Positions 17,648-26,894 are shown, counted from the first letter of the stretch. The stretch is 64,000 nucleotides of DNA from Streptomyces sp. YIM 121038 (GCF_006088715.1 NZ_CP030771.1:4030001-4094000), one strand, 5' to 3'. Program-made: numbers and translations. Notes: generated by a model not told the origin, from the letters alone.

Positions 17648-20600
17648 TGCTGGCTCCCGTCGGGACGCTCACTGTCGGTGCCGTGCGGGGGGCGCGGCGG
17701 CACCGGCGGGTGCTGCGGGTGGGCGGTGTCCGTGGCGTCGTAGGAGCCGTAGGTCTGGCCGTAACCGGGGTTCGTCTCGTACGTGCCGTACGTGCCTTCG
17801 TAGGCGTACGGGTCGTACTGGGCGCCCTGGTAGGGGTCCGCCTGGTACGCGTGGTCGTAGCCTCCGGAGGCGTACTGGCCGCTCTGGTGGTGCTGTTCGC
17901 CGCCGTACGCGCCCTGGTCGGCGCCCGCGTGGGCGGGGGTCTGCCACTCCCCCTGGGCGGGCGCGCGCTGGGGCGGCGCGGGGGTGTGCTGGGGCGGGAC
18001 CGCGCCCAGGGCGGCCTCTTCGGGGATGCCGTCGGGGAACGCGCCCTCCTGGCCACCCTGTTCGCCCTGGGCCCGCAGCCTGCGCGCCCTGCGGCCCTCG
18101 CCCGCGGCCGCCTGCGCGGGCACCAGCTGCTCCTCCGGGAGGTCGTCGTCCACGTCACGGCGGCGGCCGGGCAGCGCGAGGACCACCAGGACGAGCGCGA
18201 GGGCGCCCTGCGTCCACAGCAGCGCCGTGTGGGTGGCCGGGGGCTCGTACGTGATGTCCAAGCGGCCGCCCGACGCGGGCAGTTCGAAGCCCTGGGCCCA
18301 GCCGTCCACGGTGGTCCTGGTCAGCGCGTGGCCGTCCAGGGTCGCCGTCCAGCCCGGGTCCGCCGCGTCGGCGAGGCGCAGCACGCGGCCCTCAGCACCG
18401 GACGGGACCTTCGTGTGCACCTCCACGGGGCCCGCGGCGACCGGCTCGGGGTCCTGGGAGCCGGACACGACGGCCGCGCGGGCGACCTGCCGGTCCACGC
18501 GCCACAGGGCGCTGCCGTCCTCCTGGCTGAGCCGGGTCAGGCCCGGCGTGGTGTCCAGGGTGCGGCTGAGCTGGCGCGGCGCGCCGTCGCGGACGAGGAC
18601 GTAGCGCACCGCGTAGCCGCCGAGCTGGTCGGCCTGGTCGGCGCCGGAGCCCGCGAGGAGGCGGGCGACGATGCGGTCGAGGCGGGCGTCCGTGCCGTCC
18701 TTCGCGGCGAGTTCGGCGTCACCGAGGCGGGCGCCGGAGCCGCGGACCAGCATGTAGGCGACCTCGGCCGGGGACGCGCTGTCCAGGACGAGCGTGCGGG
18801 CCTGGTCCTGGGTGCGGCTCTCCTCGGCGACGAACGCGGGCACCTGCACCGGGTCGCGGCGCTCCAGCGGGCCGTCGGCGCCGCGGATCATCCACCCGGC
18901 GGCGGCGAGCAGCGGCCCCGCGGCCGTGGCGAACGCGATGAGCGCGGCCACCGGCTGGCGCCAGCCGAAGCTCTGCTCGGCGACGCGCGCGCGTGCGCCG
19001 TCGGCGCCGAGCGCGGCGGCGGCGAGCAGCGCGATGCCGTACGCGAGCGTGGCCGGGCCCGCCCACGCCGAGCCGTTCGACAGGGCGGCGAAGACCAGCG
19101 CGACCAGGGCGACGGCCCAGGCGGTGCGGACGGCCAGCTGCCGCTCGGCGCGCAGCAGGGCGGCGAGCGCGGCCAGGACGATGCCGATGAGCAGCAGGCC
19201 GTGCACGGTGCCGGGGCCGCCGGGGCTGCCGCCGAGCAGGTCGAGCGCGGACGCGGAGCCCGTGCCGTACGCGAGGCCTGCCTCCTTGAAGAAGCCGGTC
19301 GGCAGCAGCGTGAGGGACCAGGGCGCGAGGACGAGCAGCGGCGTGCCGAGGGCGGCGAGGAAGCGCGTGCCGTACGCGACGAGGTCGGCGCGGCGCAGGG
19401 CGAGCACCAGGAGGCCGACGACGGCGGCGATGGGCCACACGATGGGCGTGAAGGCCGTGGTGACGGTGAGCAGCAGCGCGTACGCCCACGTGGCGCGCCA
19501 GCTGCCGCGGCCGCCGTCCTGGGACGTGAGCCCGGCGGCCGAGGCTCCCGCGCGCGCGATGAGCGGCAGCAGGACGGCGAGGACGGCGGTGCCGACGCGC
19601 CCGCCCGCGAGCGCGCCGGTGGTGGCGGGCAGGAAGGCGTACGCGACGGAGGCCCAGGCGCGCAGCAGCCGGGAGGTGACCAGGGGCCGGGACGCGAAGT
19701 AGGCGGTGAAGCCCGCGAGCGGCACCGAGCCGATCAGGAGGACGGTGACGGCGAGCCCGGTGGAGCCGAACAGGAGCGTCGACAGGCCGCCCAGGAGGGC
19801 CAGGTAAGGGGGTGCCGCGTCCGTGCCGCCGATGCCCACGGGGTGCCACGCGTCCGCGTACCGGGACCACAGGTCCGAGGCGTCGGCGGGCGCGGGCAGG
19901 AGCGCGCCGCCCGCGAGCGCGCCGCCGCCGAGCAGGGACCGGCACGCGACGAGCGACACGAAGAGCAGGATGACGAAGAGCAGCGGTCCGGGTTTGCGGG
20001 CGACGCGCTTGAGGCGCGCGAACTGCTCGATCTCCAGGAAGTCGGCGTCGTCTCCGCCGGGACCGGACTCGACGGCTCCGTGCCGTCCGGCGGCGGAGAC
20101 CTCGGGGTCGGAGTCGCCGCCGAGGTGGCCCGCGACCTGCTCGACGGTGGCGCGCAGCGTGGCGCCGGGCGGCGGGAACAGGGGGCGCATCTCGCCGGCG
20201 GTCGGCTGCGGCCTGCCGCGCTTCTTGCGGGCGGCGAGGATCCGCTCGGGCCGCAGCAGCGTGCCGAAGAGCCCGGCGACCTCGTCGAGGGCCTGGCCGG
20301 GCGCCTTGCCGAGGAGCAGGCCGAGCGTGCGCAGCAGGGTGCCGACGACGAGCCGGACGAGGACCCAGGGCAGTACGGCGGTGCGGGTGTTGGCGAGCAG
20401 GGCGTAGACCGCCCCCGCCTTGTCGACGCGGTGCGGCGAGGTCGCCGTACGGCCCACGCAGTCGACGGTGCGGCGCTCGCGCGAGGCGGCCTCCGCGTGC
20501 CGCACGACGGCGTCGGGGGCGACCAGGACGCGGTGTCCCGCCGCGTGGGCGCGCCAGCACAGGTCGACGTCGTCGCGCATGAGGGGCAGCCGGCGGTCGA

Positions 20601-21366
20601 ACCCGCCGAGCCGCTCGAAGACCTCACGGCGGATCAGCATGCCCGCGGTGGACACGGAGAGCACGGGCCGTACGTGGTCGTGCTGGCCCTGGTCCTGTTC
20701 GCGCCGGTCGAGGCCGGTCCAGCGGCGGCCCGAGTGGGCGATGGAGACGCCGACTTCGAGCAGCTGTCTGCGGTCGTACCAGCCGCGGAGCTTGGGTCCT
20801 ACGACCGCGACCTCGTTGCCCGCCTCGCGCTCGGCCTCGACGGCGCGCAGCAGTTCGGCGAGGGCGCCGGGCTCGGGCGCGCAGTCGTCGTGCAGGAGCC
20901 ACAGCCACTGCTCGGGCTCGCCGTGCGGCAGGTCCGGCAGGTCGTAGGCCTCGTCGCGCCAGGTGCGGCTCACCGGGTCCCAGCCGCTGGGGCGCTTCAG
21001 GTACGGCAGGTCCTCCGGGGTGAGGAGGGGGGCCGTGCGCACGGCCTCGTCGACGGCGGTGCCGAAGCCGGAGCGGCGGGCCAGGTGCAGCACGCGGTCG
21101 TCGCCGAGGGCCTCGGTGACCAGGCGCGCGGAGTCGTCGGCGCTGCCGGTGTCGGCCGCGATCGCGTTCTGTACGGGGCGGTCCTGGCCGAGCAGTCCGG
21201 CGAGCGCGTCGGGCAGCCAGCGGGCGCCGTCGTGGGAGACGAGCACCGCTGTCACGACGTGCCGCGGGAACTCGGGTGGGCTCGCCGGGTCGAACCCGGC
21301 CGCGCGGGACGGGTCGAACCCGGCGGCGGCGCCGTCGTGGTCTGAGGGGTGGCTGTGCACGGACAT
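17644..21366 (-). CDS. large membrane glycosyltransferase, family 2 (1240 aa)
   Basis: The N-terminal GT2 domain (about residues 38-300) begins VTAVLVSHDGARWLPDALAG, has the metal-binding acidic cluster LLHDDCAPEPG and an acceptor-side MRDDVDLCWRAHAAG motif. A cytoplasmic linker is followed by a long hydrophobic region with many membrane segments (about 470-830), then an extracytoplasmic region (about 830-1090) and one last membrane segment before an Arg-rich stretch. The C-terminal 120 residues are low-complexity and rich in Tyr, Gln and Gly. It probably transfers a sugar to a lipid-linked or extracellular acceptor. Donor and product are unknown. Confidence 0.88.
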   Translation of the reverse strand: MSVHSHPSDHDGAAAGFDPSRAAGFDPASPPEFPRHVVTAVLVSHDGARWLPDALAGLLGQDRPVQNAIAADTGSADDSARLVTEALGDDRVLHLARRSGFGTAVDEAVRTAPLLTPEDLPYLKRPSGWDPVSRTWRDEAYDLPDLPHGEPEQWLWLLHDDCAPEPGALAELLRAVEAEREAGNEVAVVGPKLRGWYDRRQLLEVGVSIAHSGRRWTGLDRREQDQGQHDHVRPVLSVSTAGMLIRREVFERLGGFDRRLPLMRDDVDLCWRAHAAGHRVLVAPDAVVRHAEAASRERRTVDCVGRTATSPHRVDKAGAVYALLANTRTAVLPWVLVRLVVGTLLRTLGLLLGKAPGQALDEVAGLFGTLLRPERILAARKKRGRPQPTAGEMRPLFPPPGATLRATVEQVAGHLGGDSDPEVSAAGRHGAVESGPGGDDADFLEIEQFARLKRVARKPGPLLFVILLFVSLVACRSLLGGGALAGGALLPAPADASDLWSRYADAWHPVGIGGTDAAPPYLALLGGLSTLLFGSTGLAVTVLLIGSVPLAGFTAYFASRPLVTSRLLRAWASVAYAFLPATTGALAGGRVGTAVLAVLLPLIARAGASAAGLTSQDGGRGSWRATWAYALLLTVTTAFTPIVWPIAAVVGLLVLALRRADLVAYGTRFLAALGTPLLVLAPWSLTLLPTGFFKEAGLAYGTGSASALDLLGGSPGGPGTVHGLLLIGIVLAALAALLRAERQLAVRTAWAVALVALVFAALSNGSAWAGPATLAYGIALLAAAALGADGARARVAEQSFGWRQPVAALIAFATAAGPLLAAAGWMIRGADGPLERRDPVQVPAFVAEESRTQDQARTLVLDSASPAEVAYMLVRGSGARLGDAELAAKDGTDARLDRIVARLLAGSGADQADQLGGYAVRYVLVRDGAPRQLSRTLDTTPGLTRLSQEDGSALWRVDRQVARAAVVSGSQDPEPVAAGPVEVHTKVPSGAEGRVLRLADAADPGWTATLDGHALTRTTVDGWAQGFELPASGGRLDITYEPPATHTALLWTQGALALVLVVLALPGRRRDVDDDLPEEQLVPAQAAAGEGRRARRLRAQGEQGGQEGAFPDGIPEEAALGAVPPQHTPAPPQRAPAQGEWQTPAHAGADQGAYGGEQHHQSGQYASGGYDHAYQADPYQGAQYDPYAYEGTYGTYETNPGYGQTYGSYDATDTAHPQHPPVPPRPPHGTDSERPDGSQQ

Positions 21367-21600
21367 CGAGGTACGGGCCCCGGTTCGCTGGACTGCGGTG
21401 GACGCCCGTGCCCTGTGGGGGCGCCGTGGCGTCTCGGACGGGGCCCCACACTAACGGCTGGGAACACAACGGCCCGCCGCCTGTGGACAACTGGGGAGTG
21501 CCTGGCCGGTATGCCGTGCGGGTGCGTCACACGGCGCCGCCCACCCGTCCCTGGTAGGGGCGGATGGGCGGACGGAGGGACGGTTCCGGGAGGGGGCGGA

Positions 21601-21864
21601 TCAGACGGCCGCTTTCTTCAGGCGGCGGCGCTCGCGCTCCGAGAGGCCGCCCCAGATGCCGAAGCGTTCGTCGTTCGCAAGCGCGTACTCAAGGCATTCC
21701 GAGCGGACCTCGCAGGCGAGGCAGACCTTCTTGGCCTCGCGGGTGGAGCCGCCCTTCTCGGGGAAGAAGGACTCGGGGTCGGTCTGGGCGCACAGTGCGC
21801 GCTCCTGCCAGCCGAGTTCGTCGTCCGCGTCTTCGACCAGCAGTTCCTGAACCAGCTCGGTCAT
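21601..21864 (-). CDS. whiB: sporulation transcription factor WhiB
   Basis: Iron-sulfur WhiB-like regulator needed, with WhiA, for aerial hyphae to stop growing and septate. The 87-residue length and sequence match the Streptomyces WhiB as I know it. The [4Fe-4S] ligands are Cys25, Cys48, Cys51 and Cys57 (KKVCLACEVRSEC). The GIWGG turn (69-73) is followed by a basic C-terminal tail RERRRLKKAAV. ATG 21864 has GAGGGG upstream. It is the mycobacterial WhiB2 equivalent and lies next to fbiA in both genera apart from the cysteine dioxygenase insertion here. Confidence 0.97.
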   Translation of the reverse strand: MTELVQELLVEDADDELGWQERALCAQTDPESFFPEKGGSTREAKKVCLACEVRSECLEYALANDERFGIWGGLSERERRRLKKAAV

Positions 21865-21936
21865 ATGCGCCCCTCGTCTGTCTTCGCGTCCCCGTGGTGC
21901 TGCCGTTACCGATTTCGGCTGAACGACACGAGTGAA

Positions 21937-21966
21937 ATTACAAGTGTGCCGATCCGGGGCAGTCAA
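21937..21966 (-). promoter_or_regulatory. whiB promoter (vegetative-type)
   Basis: On the minus strand TTGACT (21961-21966) and TGTAAT (21937-21942) are 18 bp apart, which would give a leader of about 65 nt. A GACAC pentamer, the core reported for WhiA binding, lies just downstream near 21925 on the plus strand; that link is inference. Confidence 0.55.
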
Positions 21967-22060
21967 GCCGGGATCTGCTATTGAGCCCCTTATTCACTCT
22001 GCGGAACCAAGGCTTTGCGGAAAGTGTTCATATCTACCTAAACCATGACACTCGCCAGCG

Positions 22061-22075
22061 ACCTGTCCGACAGGT
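22061..22075. promoter_or_regulatory. 15-bp palindrome between whiB and cysteine dioxygenase
   Basis: ACCTGTCCGACAGGT has two perfect 7-bp arms around one base. It lies in the 774-bp region between divergent genes and is a possible operator; the regulator is unknown. The stretch 22076-22334 has no other clear signal. Confidence 0.4.
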
Positions 22076-22334
22076 GTCCCATCGCCCGGCAGGCATCGCG
22101 TCACGTCCACTCACCGACAGGGACGCCACGACTCGCACTCCCGTTGCAGCGAACTCGCCGAAGCGAACCGGATCACATGTGGATCACGGGGTCGCGACGG
22201 CGGCCGAGCGCCGGTTGACGCGCCGGTTCGAGCGCCGGTTGGTGCGGCTTGTGTCCCCTGAAGCGCCGCACAAACCTTTCCCCTGACAGAACAACCGGAT
22301 GCGGTGAAACATTGTCCACATTCCGGACATCGAG

Positions 22335-22363
22335 TTGACAGGTGAGGTGTAAGCCGCTGTCCT
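22335..22363 (+). promoter_or_regulatory. promoter for leaderless cysteine leader peptide
   Basis: A consensus TTGACA (22335-22340) is followed 17 bp later by TGTCCT (22358-22363). The expected transcription start falls at about 22370-22371, the A of the leader-peptide ATG, so the message would begin directly with the start codon. Confidence 0.5.
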
Positions 22364-22370
22364 GGTGGGC

Positions 22371-22475
22371 ATGCTCGCGAACTTGGCGCTTTCCGTGACC
22401 CGCAACAGCGGGTCTGCCGGTGCTGCCCCCGCGCGCTGTCGCTGTACCTGTGCGTGTGCCTGTTCCAGCTGTTGA
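22371..22475 (+). CDS. polycysteine leader peptide (34 aa) of the cysteine dioxygenase gene
   Basis: A short frame starting MLANLALSVTR and ending CRCTCACACSSC just before TGA at 22473-22475. Six of the last 12 residues are Cys, and all six use TGT, the disfavoured Cys codon in high-G+C Streptomyces. It is 163 bp upstream of a cysteine dioxygenase gene and has no ribosome site but a well-placed promoter, so it is probably leaderless. Polycysteine leaderless leader peptides that sense cysteine supply are known from mycobacteria. By analogy, ribosome speed through this tract should report Cys-tRNA charging and control the downstream gene. The direction of control is not evident from the sequence. 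Confidence 0.7.
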   Translation: MLANLALSVTRNSGSAGAAPARCRCTCACACSSC

Positions 22476-22626
22476 GCCACACCGTCTCCAGCCGTTGAAC
22501 CGCTGAGCCACCGCCAGGCCCCGGTCACCCCGCTCCCCGGCGCCCGCTCCGCACCCGGCCCGCACCCCCGAGCAGCACCTCTCCGCTTTCTGCCCCGCGA
22601 CACCCCAGCACTCTTACGTTGAGGAA
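22476..22626 (+). promoter_or_regulatory. C-rich, G-poor spacer between leader peptide and cysteine dioxygenase
   Basis: After the leader stop codon the message is strikingly richer in C than in G (for example CACCCGGCCCGCACCCCCG and CTCTCCGCTTTCTGCCCCGC) and shows no strong hairpin with a T-run. That is what a Rho loading region looks like. It ends in GAGGAA (22621-22626), the likely ribosome site of the next gene. Confidence 0.4.
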
Positions 22627-22638
22627 CCACCGCACCCC

Positions 22639-23154
22639 ATGAACAGCGACAGCGACCTCCAGATCGCCGGCGACATCCTCGAAGTCCCCCACCTCCTCCA
22701 GCCCCCGCGCGAGCACCCCGAAACCGTCGCGGAGTTCGCCGGACTCGCCCGCGCCATCGCCGCCGACCGCGCCCAGTGGGCACCCCTCGTCCAGTACGAC
22801 GCCACCAGCCGCTGGTACCACCGCCTGCGCACCGCGCCCGGCTACGAGGTGTGGCTGCTCTCCTGGGTGCCGGGACAGAGCAGCGGCTTCCACGGCCACG
22901 GCCGCTCCTCCGGCGTACTGACCCTCCTGGAAGGCCGGTTGACCGAACGCACCCGGCGCGGCAGCCGCACCCTCGCCGCGGGGGCGCAGCGCGTCTTCGC
23001 GCCCGGCTACGACCACGAAGTCGTCAACGACTCCCTGGAACCCGCCGTGAGCCTGCACGTCTACTACCCCGGCCTCACCGAAATGCCGATGCACACGGCC
23101 CGTTGCGAGGCACACGCGCCGCGGGACCCGGCGCGCGACGCACTCACCGCGTAG
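22639..23154 (+). CDS. cysteine dioxygenase
   Basis: Cupin iron enzyme that oxidises L-cysteine with O2 to cysteine sulfinate, controlling free cysteine and starting its breakdown. It has 171 residues. Fe(II) ligands are likely His85 and His87 in SGFHGHGRSSG and His126 in APGYDHEVVNDS. GAGGAA lies 12 bases before ATG 22639. In its usual form the first motif is GFHDHG; here it is GFHGHG. Its neighbours are whiB and fbiA; the gene is absent at that place in the mycobacterial order. The polycysteine leader upstream fits its substrate. Confidence 0.92.
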   Translation: MNSDSDLQIAGDILEVPHLLQPPREHPETVAEFAGLARAIAADRAQWAPLVQYDATSRWYHRLRTAPGYEVWLLSWVPGQSSGFHGHGRSSGVLTLLEGRLTERTRRGSRTLAAGAQRVFAPGYDHEVVNDSLEPAVSLHVYYPGLTEMPMHTARCEAHAPRDPARDALTA

Positions 23155-23242
23155 GGCGCGCAACCGGCGCGATCCCGCCGACGTCACAGCCGATCCCCCG
23201 GCCGCCTGCCGCACTGTCACACCCGCCTGCGATGCTGGGCAC

Positions 23243-24211
23243 ATGCGCATTGTGGTTCTGGCCGGCGGCATCGGCGGCGCCCGTTTCCTCCGCGGCCTCA
23301 AGAAGGCCGCGCCCGACGCGGCGATCACCGTCATCGGCAACACCGGTGACGACATCCACCTGTTCGGCCTGAAGGTCTGCCCCGACCTCGACACGGTGAT
23401 GTACACGCTCGGCGGCGGCATCAACGAGGAACAGGGCTGGGGCCGCGAGGACGAGACCTTCAAGGTGAAGGAGGAGCTCGCGGCCTACGGCGTCGGACCC
23501 GAGTGGTTCGGCCTCGGCGACCGCGACTTCGCCACGCACATCGTGCGGACCCAGATGCTCGCCGCGGGCTATCCGCTCAGCGCCGTCACCGAGGCGCTGT
23601 GCGAGCGCTGGCAGCCCGGCGTGCGGCTCATCCCCATGTCGGACGACCGCGTCGAGACCCACGTGGCCATCACCGTGCCCGACAGCGACTCCGGCGAGCG
23701 CAAGGCCGTGCACTTCCAGGAGTACTGGGTCCGCCTGCGGGCCTCCGTCGACGCCCACGCGATCGTGCCCGTCGGCGCCGAACAGGCCAAGCCCGCGCCC
23801 GGCGTCCTCGAAGCCATCGCCGAGGCCGACGTCATCCTCTTCCCGCCGTCCAACCCCGTCGTCAGCGTCGGCACGATCCTCGCCGTGCCCGGCATCCGCG
23901 AGGCCATCGCCGAGGCCGGGGTGCCCGTGGTGGGCCTGTCCCCCATCGTCGGGGACGCGCCCGTGCGCGGCATGGCCGACAAGGTGCTCGCCGCCGTGGG
24001 CGTCGACTCGACGGCCGCCGCCGTCGCCGAGCACTACGGCAGCGGACTGCTCGACGGCTGGCTCGTCGACACCGTGGACGCCGCCACCGTGGAGCGCGTC
24101 GAGACCGCGGGCATCCGGTGCCGCGCCATCCCGCTGATGATGACGGACGTCGACGCCACCGCGGCCATGGCCCGCGAGGCACTCGCCCTCGCCGAGGAGG
24201 TCCGCGCGTGA
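23243..24211 (+). CDS. fbiA: F420 biosynthesis transferase FbiA (CofD family)
   Basis: Transfers the phosphoenolpyruvyl (or phospholactyl) group of its activated guanosine donor to FO, giving dehydro-F420-0 or F420-0. It has 322 residues, with nucleotide-binding [14 protein letters not shown] at the start, the family signature [12 protein letters not shown] and [16 protein letters not shown] later. No ribosome site is seen, but GATGCT lies six bases before ATG 23243, so it may be a leaderless transcript. Its stop overlaps the fbiB start by four bases. Confidence 0.96.
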   Translation: MRIVVLAGGIGGARFLRGLKKAAPDAAITVIGNTGDDIHLFGLKVCPDLDTVMYTLGGGINEEQGWGREDETFKVKEELAAYGVGPEWFGLGDRDFATHIVRTQMLAAGYPLSAVTEALCERWQPGVRLIPMSDDRVETHVAITVPDSDSGERKAVHFQEYWVRLRASVDAHAIVPVGAEQAKPAPGVLEAIAEADVILFPPSNPVVSVGTILAVPGIREAIAEAGVPVVGLSPIVGDAPVRGMADKVLAAVGVDSTAAAVAEHYGSGLLDGWLVDTVDAATVERVETAGIRCRAIPLMMTDVDATAAMAREALALAEEVRA

Positions 24212-25524
24212 CCGCCCCGGCGTTCCGGGCCTGGGCCGTGCCCGGACTGCCCGAGGTCCGCGAGGGCGACGACCTGGCGAAGCTGATCGCCACGGCCGAG
24301 CCCGGCCTCGCCGACGGGGACGTCGTCCTCGTCACCTCGAAGGTCGTCAGCAAGGCCGAGGGGCGCGTCGTCGCCGCCGCCGACCGCGAGGCCGCGATCG
24401 ACGCGGAGACCGTCCGCGTCGTGGCCCGCCGCGGCACCCTGCGCATCGTCGAGAACCGCCAGGGCCTGGTGATGGCCGCCGCCGGGGTCGACGCCTCCAA
24501 CACCCCCGCGGGGACCGTCCTGCTGCTGCCCGAGGACCCCGACGCGTCCGCGCGCGCCCTGCGCGAGGGCCTGCGCGACGCGCTCGGCGTCGACGTCGGC
24601 GTCCTCGTCACCGACACCTTCGGGCGCCCCTGGCGCTCCGGCCTGACGGACGTCGCCATCGGCGCCGCCGGGGTGCGCGTACTCGACGACCTGCGCGGCG
24701 GCGTCGACTCGTACGGGAATCCGCTCCAGGCCACCGTCGTCGCCACCGCCGACGAGCTGGCCGCCGCCGGTGACCTCGTGAAGGGCAAGGCCGCCGGGCT
24801 TCCCGTCGCGGTCGTACGGGGGCTGCCGCACGCGGTGCGCGGCGCGGACACCCCCGACGACACCGACACCGGGGCGCGGGCCCTGGTGCGCGACGCCCGC
24901 GACGACATGTTCCGGCTCGGTACGAGCGAGGCCGTGCGGGAGGCGCTCGCGCTGCGGCGCACGGTGCGGGAGTTCACCGACGAGCCCGTCGACCCCGGGG
25001 CCGTGCGGCGCGCCGTCGCCGCCGCCGTGACCGCGCCCGCTCCGCACCACACGACACCCTGGCGGTTCGTGCTCCTGGAGTCGGCGGAGTCCCGGCTGCG
25101 GCTGCTCGACGCCATGCGGGAGGCGTGGATCGCCGACCTGCGGCGGGACGGCAAGTCCGAGGAGTCCATCGCCCGCCGCGTGCGCCGCGGCGACGTCCTG
25201 CGCAACGCGCCCTATCTGGTGGTCCCCTGCCTCGTCACGGACGGCGCGCACACGTACGGCGACGAGCGGCGGGACACCGCCGAGCGGGAGATGTTCGTCG
25301 TCGCCGCGGGCGCGGGGGTGCAGAACCTCCTGGTGGCCCTCGCCGGGGAGCGACTCGGGTCCGCGTGGGTGTCCTCGACGATGTTCTGCCGTGACGTGGT
25401 GCGGGACGTGCTGGGCCTGCCGCCGGAGTGGGAGCCGATGGGGGCCGTCGCGGTGGGGCACCCCGCGGGGGCGCCGGGGGCGCGGGTCGGTCGGGACGCG
25501 GAGGAGTTCCTCGTCGTGCGGTAG
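24208..25524 (+). CDS. fbiB: F420 gamma-glutamyl ligase / nitroreductase fusion FbiB
   Basis: Two-domain enzyme of 438 residues. The N-terminal half (to about 240) is the F420-0:L-glutamate ligase that adds the poly-gamma-glutamate tail ([37 protein letters not shown]). The C-terminal half (about 245-438) is a nitroreductase-fold FMN domain ([29 protein letters not shown]) that in mycobacteria reduces dehydro-F420-0. The GTG start overlaps the fbiA stop in GTGA (24208-24211), so the two are coupled. FbiC and FbiD are not in the window. Confidence 0.97.
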   Translation: MTAPAFRAWAVPGLPEVREGDDLAKLIATAEPGLADGDVVLVTSKVVSKAEGRVVAAADREAAIDAETVRVVARRGTLRIVENRQGLVMAAAGVDASNTPAGTVLLLPEDPDASARALREGLRDALGVDVGVLVTDTFGRPWRSGLTDVAIGAAGVRVLDDLRGGVDSYGNPLQATVVATADELAAAGDLVKGKAAGLPVAVVRGLPHAVRGADTPDDTDTGARALVRDARDDMFRLGTSEAVREALALRRTVREFTDEPVDPGAVRRAVAAAVTAPAPHHTTPWRFVLLESAESRLRLLDAMREAWIADLRRDGKSEESIARRVRRGDVLRNAPYLVVPCLVTDGAHTYGDERRDTAEREMFVVAAGAGVQNLLVALAGERLGSAWVSSTMFCRDVVRDVLGLPPEWEPMGAVAVGHPAGAPGARVGRDAEEFLVVR

Positions 25525-25567
25525 CCGGGCCCTCGCGGGGGCGCCCCAGGCCCGCCCCTTCCCGATC

Positions 25568-25600
25568 CGGGGGCTGCCGCCCCCGTGCCCCCGCTCTTTT
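25568..25600 (+). terminator. terminator after fbiB
   Basis: A CGGGGGC/GCCCCCG stem with a 4-nt loop (25568-25585) is followed nine bases later by CTCTTTT. It is followed by CGTCCTCAAACGCCGGAC, half of a hairpin repeat common between Streptomyces genes. Confidence 0.55.
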
Positions 25601-25663
25601 CGGCGCTCCGCGCCTCGTCCTCAAACGCCGGACAGGCTGATTGGTGCCGGGCGGGCTCGTGGC

Positions 25664-26668
25664 TCAGAGGGCCGCGATGTCGGCTTTCGGCATCTTGGGC
25701 TTGCGGCGCGGCGGGGTGTGGCCGCTGAGGCAGATCAGCCGGGCCGCGCGGTGGCGCTGGCCCGCGTAGGGGGCCAGGAGTTCCAGCATGCGGGCGTCGT
25801 CGGCGTCGCGTTCGCCCGCCAGGGCGTAGCCGATGATGCCGGGCAGGTGCAGATCGCCGACGGTGACGGCGTCGGGGGCGCCGTTGCTGCGCTGGACCGT
25901 CTCCGCCGAGGTCCAGGGGCCGATGCCGGGGACCAGTTCGAGCCGGGCCCGGGCCTCTTCCACGGGCATCGCCGCCGCCTCCTCCAGGCGGGCGGCCACC
26001 CGCGCGGCCCGCAGGATCGCCGAGGCCCGCTTGTCGTCCACCCCTGCCCTGTGCCACTCCCAGGACGGGATGCGGCGCCACGTCTCCGGATCCGGCATCA
26101 CGTGCATGCGGGCCTGCGGGGGCGTCGGGCCCGGGGCCGGTTCGCCGTACGCGCGGACCAGCAGGCGCCAGGCGCGGTACGCCTCGTCCGTGGTGACCTT
26201 CTGTTCGAGCACCGACGGGATCAGGGACTCGAGCACCAGGCCCGTACGGGTCAGGCGCAGGCCCTGGCGGCGGCGCTCCGTGTGCGCGACCAGGCGGTGG
26301 CTGGCGGTGAAGCCGTCCGGGGCGTCCGCCGCGCCGAGCAGGTCGGGCAGGGTGTCCAGGGCCCAGTCCGCGCCCGGACCCCAGGCCTCCGCCTCCGCCG
26401 TGCCCGCGCGCAGCGCCACGCGCAGGGTCGCGGGGCCCTGCGGGGTGCGGGTCGCCCGCCAGACCGAGCCGTCCGGGGTGGTGCGGAAGGTGGGGTCGGC
26501 GGGGCCCCGGCGCAGCGGGCCCAGGGTGAGGCCCAGGTGCAGCGGGGCCTCGGGGGTCCAGGTGCGGCGCATGGCCGCGGTGGCGGGCCGGGGGCTCGCC
26601 ACGGGGACACGGGTTTCGCCGCCGCGCACGGTGGTGCGGGTGGGGCGGGGGGCGAAACGGGAGGACAT
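25664..26668 (-). CDS. AlkA-type DNA-3-methyladenine glycosylase
   Basis: Base-excision repair enzyme that removes alkylated purines. It has 334 residues. The helix-hairpin-helix/GPD motif is near the C-terminus (LVPGIGPWTSAETVQRSNG) with the catalytic Asp in AVTVGDLHLPG. An upstream AlkA-like segment reads LEQKVTTDEAYRAWR. ATG 26668 follows TACCCT by six bases and has no ribosome site, a pattern that fits a leaderless message. It is transcribed in the same direction as manC but separated from it by repeats. Confidence 0.88.
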   Translation of the reverse strand: MSSRFAPRPTRTTVRGGETRVPVASPRPATAAMRRTWTPEAPLHLGLTLGPLRRGPADPTFRTTPDGSVWRATRTPQGPATLRVALRAGTAEAEAWGPGADWALDTLPDLLGAADAPDGFTASHRLVAHTERRRQGLRLTRTGLVLESLIPSVLEQKVTTDEAYRAWRLLVRAYGEPAPGPTPPQARMHVMPDPETWRRIPSWEWHRAGVDDKRASAILRAARVAARLEEAAAMPVEEARARLELVPGIGPWTSAETVQRSNGAPDAVTVGDLHLPGIIGYALAGERDADDARMLELLAPYAGQRHRAARLICLSGHTPPRRKPKMPKADIAAL

Positions 26669-26740
26669 CCGTCGAGGGTAGCCCCGCCGGAAGCCCGCAC
26701 GCCCGCCCCTTCCCGAAGACGGGGCCCACGCCCCGGGCGA

Positions 26741-26873
26741 CCTGCCCGAACCCGGGGGTCCGCCCACCCGGAGAGCCCACCCGAACACGGGGGGGGCCAC
26801 CCGCCGGAGAGCCCGCCCGAACACGAGGGTCCGCCCACCGGAGAGCCGCCCGAGCACGGGGGCCACCCGGCGG
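26741..26873. repeat. degenerate ~34-bp tandem repeats between manC and the glycosylase gene
   Basis: About four units built on the pattern CCCGCCCGAACACGGGGGTC followed by CGCCCACCGGAGAG. They diverge by a few substitutions and small indels. They lie downstream of manC and upstream of the glycosylase promoter. No coding role is seen. Confidence 0.75.
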
Positions 26874-26894
26874 TCCGTCCCGCCCGAAGGCGCC

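Noticed and set aside
17683..21345. A 1220-codon open frame on the plus strand opposite the large glycosyltransferase
   Set aside because: In DNA of this G+C content, frames antisense to real genes stay open for kilobases. The translation is Arg/Gly/Ala/Val-dominated without domains, and the minus-strand frame has clear GT2 motifs.
21981..22286. A 101-codon plus-strand frame in the whiB upstream region
   Set aside because: Poor third-position G/C bias, overlaps a palindrome and promoter-like DNA, and has no ribosome site or family resemblance.
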